In this document: positions 36,297 to 36,376 of the stretch, in pieces
Layout: each line of letters starts with the position of its first letter
Numbering within the stretch: position 1 is the first letter of the stretch
Virus record (IMG/VR): IMGVR_UViG_3300005527_000138
Coordinates: 1 to 36,376 of that record
Origin: a virus
Length of the DNA stretch: 36,376 bases
Direction: 5' to 3' (one strand)
The notes under the pieces: model-generated
What the model was told of the DNA's origin: nothing
The model's database searches: none
The model's input: only the letters and a program-made list of their open reading frames with translations
Program-made: the position numbers and the translations under genes

Positions 36297-36376
36297 ATTG
36301 CAAAATTTGTCAAGCGTTGGCAGTTTTTGGGAGGGGTTGGCAGAAAATTGGGGTTTTGGCCCGAAATGCGCGGAGG
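36297..36376. other. Sequence upstream of terS at the right edge
   Basis: These 80 bases hold no terminator or consensus promoter. On the minus strand they are open in the terS frame from the edge to the ATG. If the two window ends were joined, terS copy 1 would read in frame through this stretch into copy 2. That may be chance. Confidence 0.35.

Noticed and set aside
1-36376. CRISPR array
   Set aside because: No series of evenly spaced repeats was seen on reading the sequence; repeated motifs are limited to promoters, hairpins and fibre repeats.

Overview
The window looks like almost all of one tailed phage genome of about 36 kb (siphovirus type with an HK97-style head). The host is probably a member of the Bacteroidota. 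Evidence for the host is the promoter type: TTG or TTTG, a 19-20 nt gap, then TAnnTTTG, seen upstream of several genes. Shine-Dalgarno sites are weak or absent, and the protein families are those usual in Bacteroidota phages. I found no integrase, no CI-like repressor, no DNA polymerase and no bacterial housekeeping gene, so a virulent or non-integrating phage that relies on host replication enzymes fits best.

Layout. Almost everything is transcribed leftward (minus strand). Starting at the right end: packaging (small terminase 36296-35850, large terminase, a small ORF), a terminator, then head (portal, prohead protease, major capsid protein), head-tail joining (small signal-peptide protein, connector, head closure, tail completion), tail (tube protein, assembly chaperone with a -1 frameshift, gp10-like protein, tape measure, tail-tip protein, fibre), and a lysis cassette (M15 peptidase endolysin, 38-residue membrane protein, holin-like protein) followed by a helical protein and a metallophosphoesterase. 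A single rightward unit (15051-16039) encodes a ribbon-helix-helix regulator and a four-helix membrane protein. It faces the leftward early operon from a divergent promoter region and ends in convergent terminators.

The left half holds DNA metabolism. It includes a Bet/RecT annealing protein and RecE-like nuclease, a ThyX-like protein with an altered active-site motif, two DNA methyltransferase-like genes, a replication initiator with a winged helix, a NinB-like gene, a three-zinc-finger protein, a RuvC-like resolvase, dCTP deaminase, an SSB-tailed small protein, and a tRNA-like gene with an abnormal anticodon arm. A SAM methyltransferase, a glycosyltransferase and an HNH endonuclease lead to the left end.

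The left end carries the first 100 codons of a second, diverged small-terminase gene, about 87% identical in protein to the one at the right end. Head to tail, the two ends would make a circular map in which HNH precedes terS and terL. The ends are not identical, so this is either a real terS duplication or a contig whose ends come from two strains.

The features that most deserve a second look are: the paired diverged terS ends; the homologous promoter-operator-leader elements upstream of the replication gene and its neighbour; the ThyX-like protein with THT-x9-S in place of RHR-x7-S; the tRNA-like gene; the lambda-type slippery site; and several overlapping microproteins that standard gene callers would miss.
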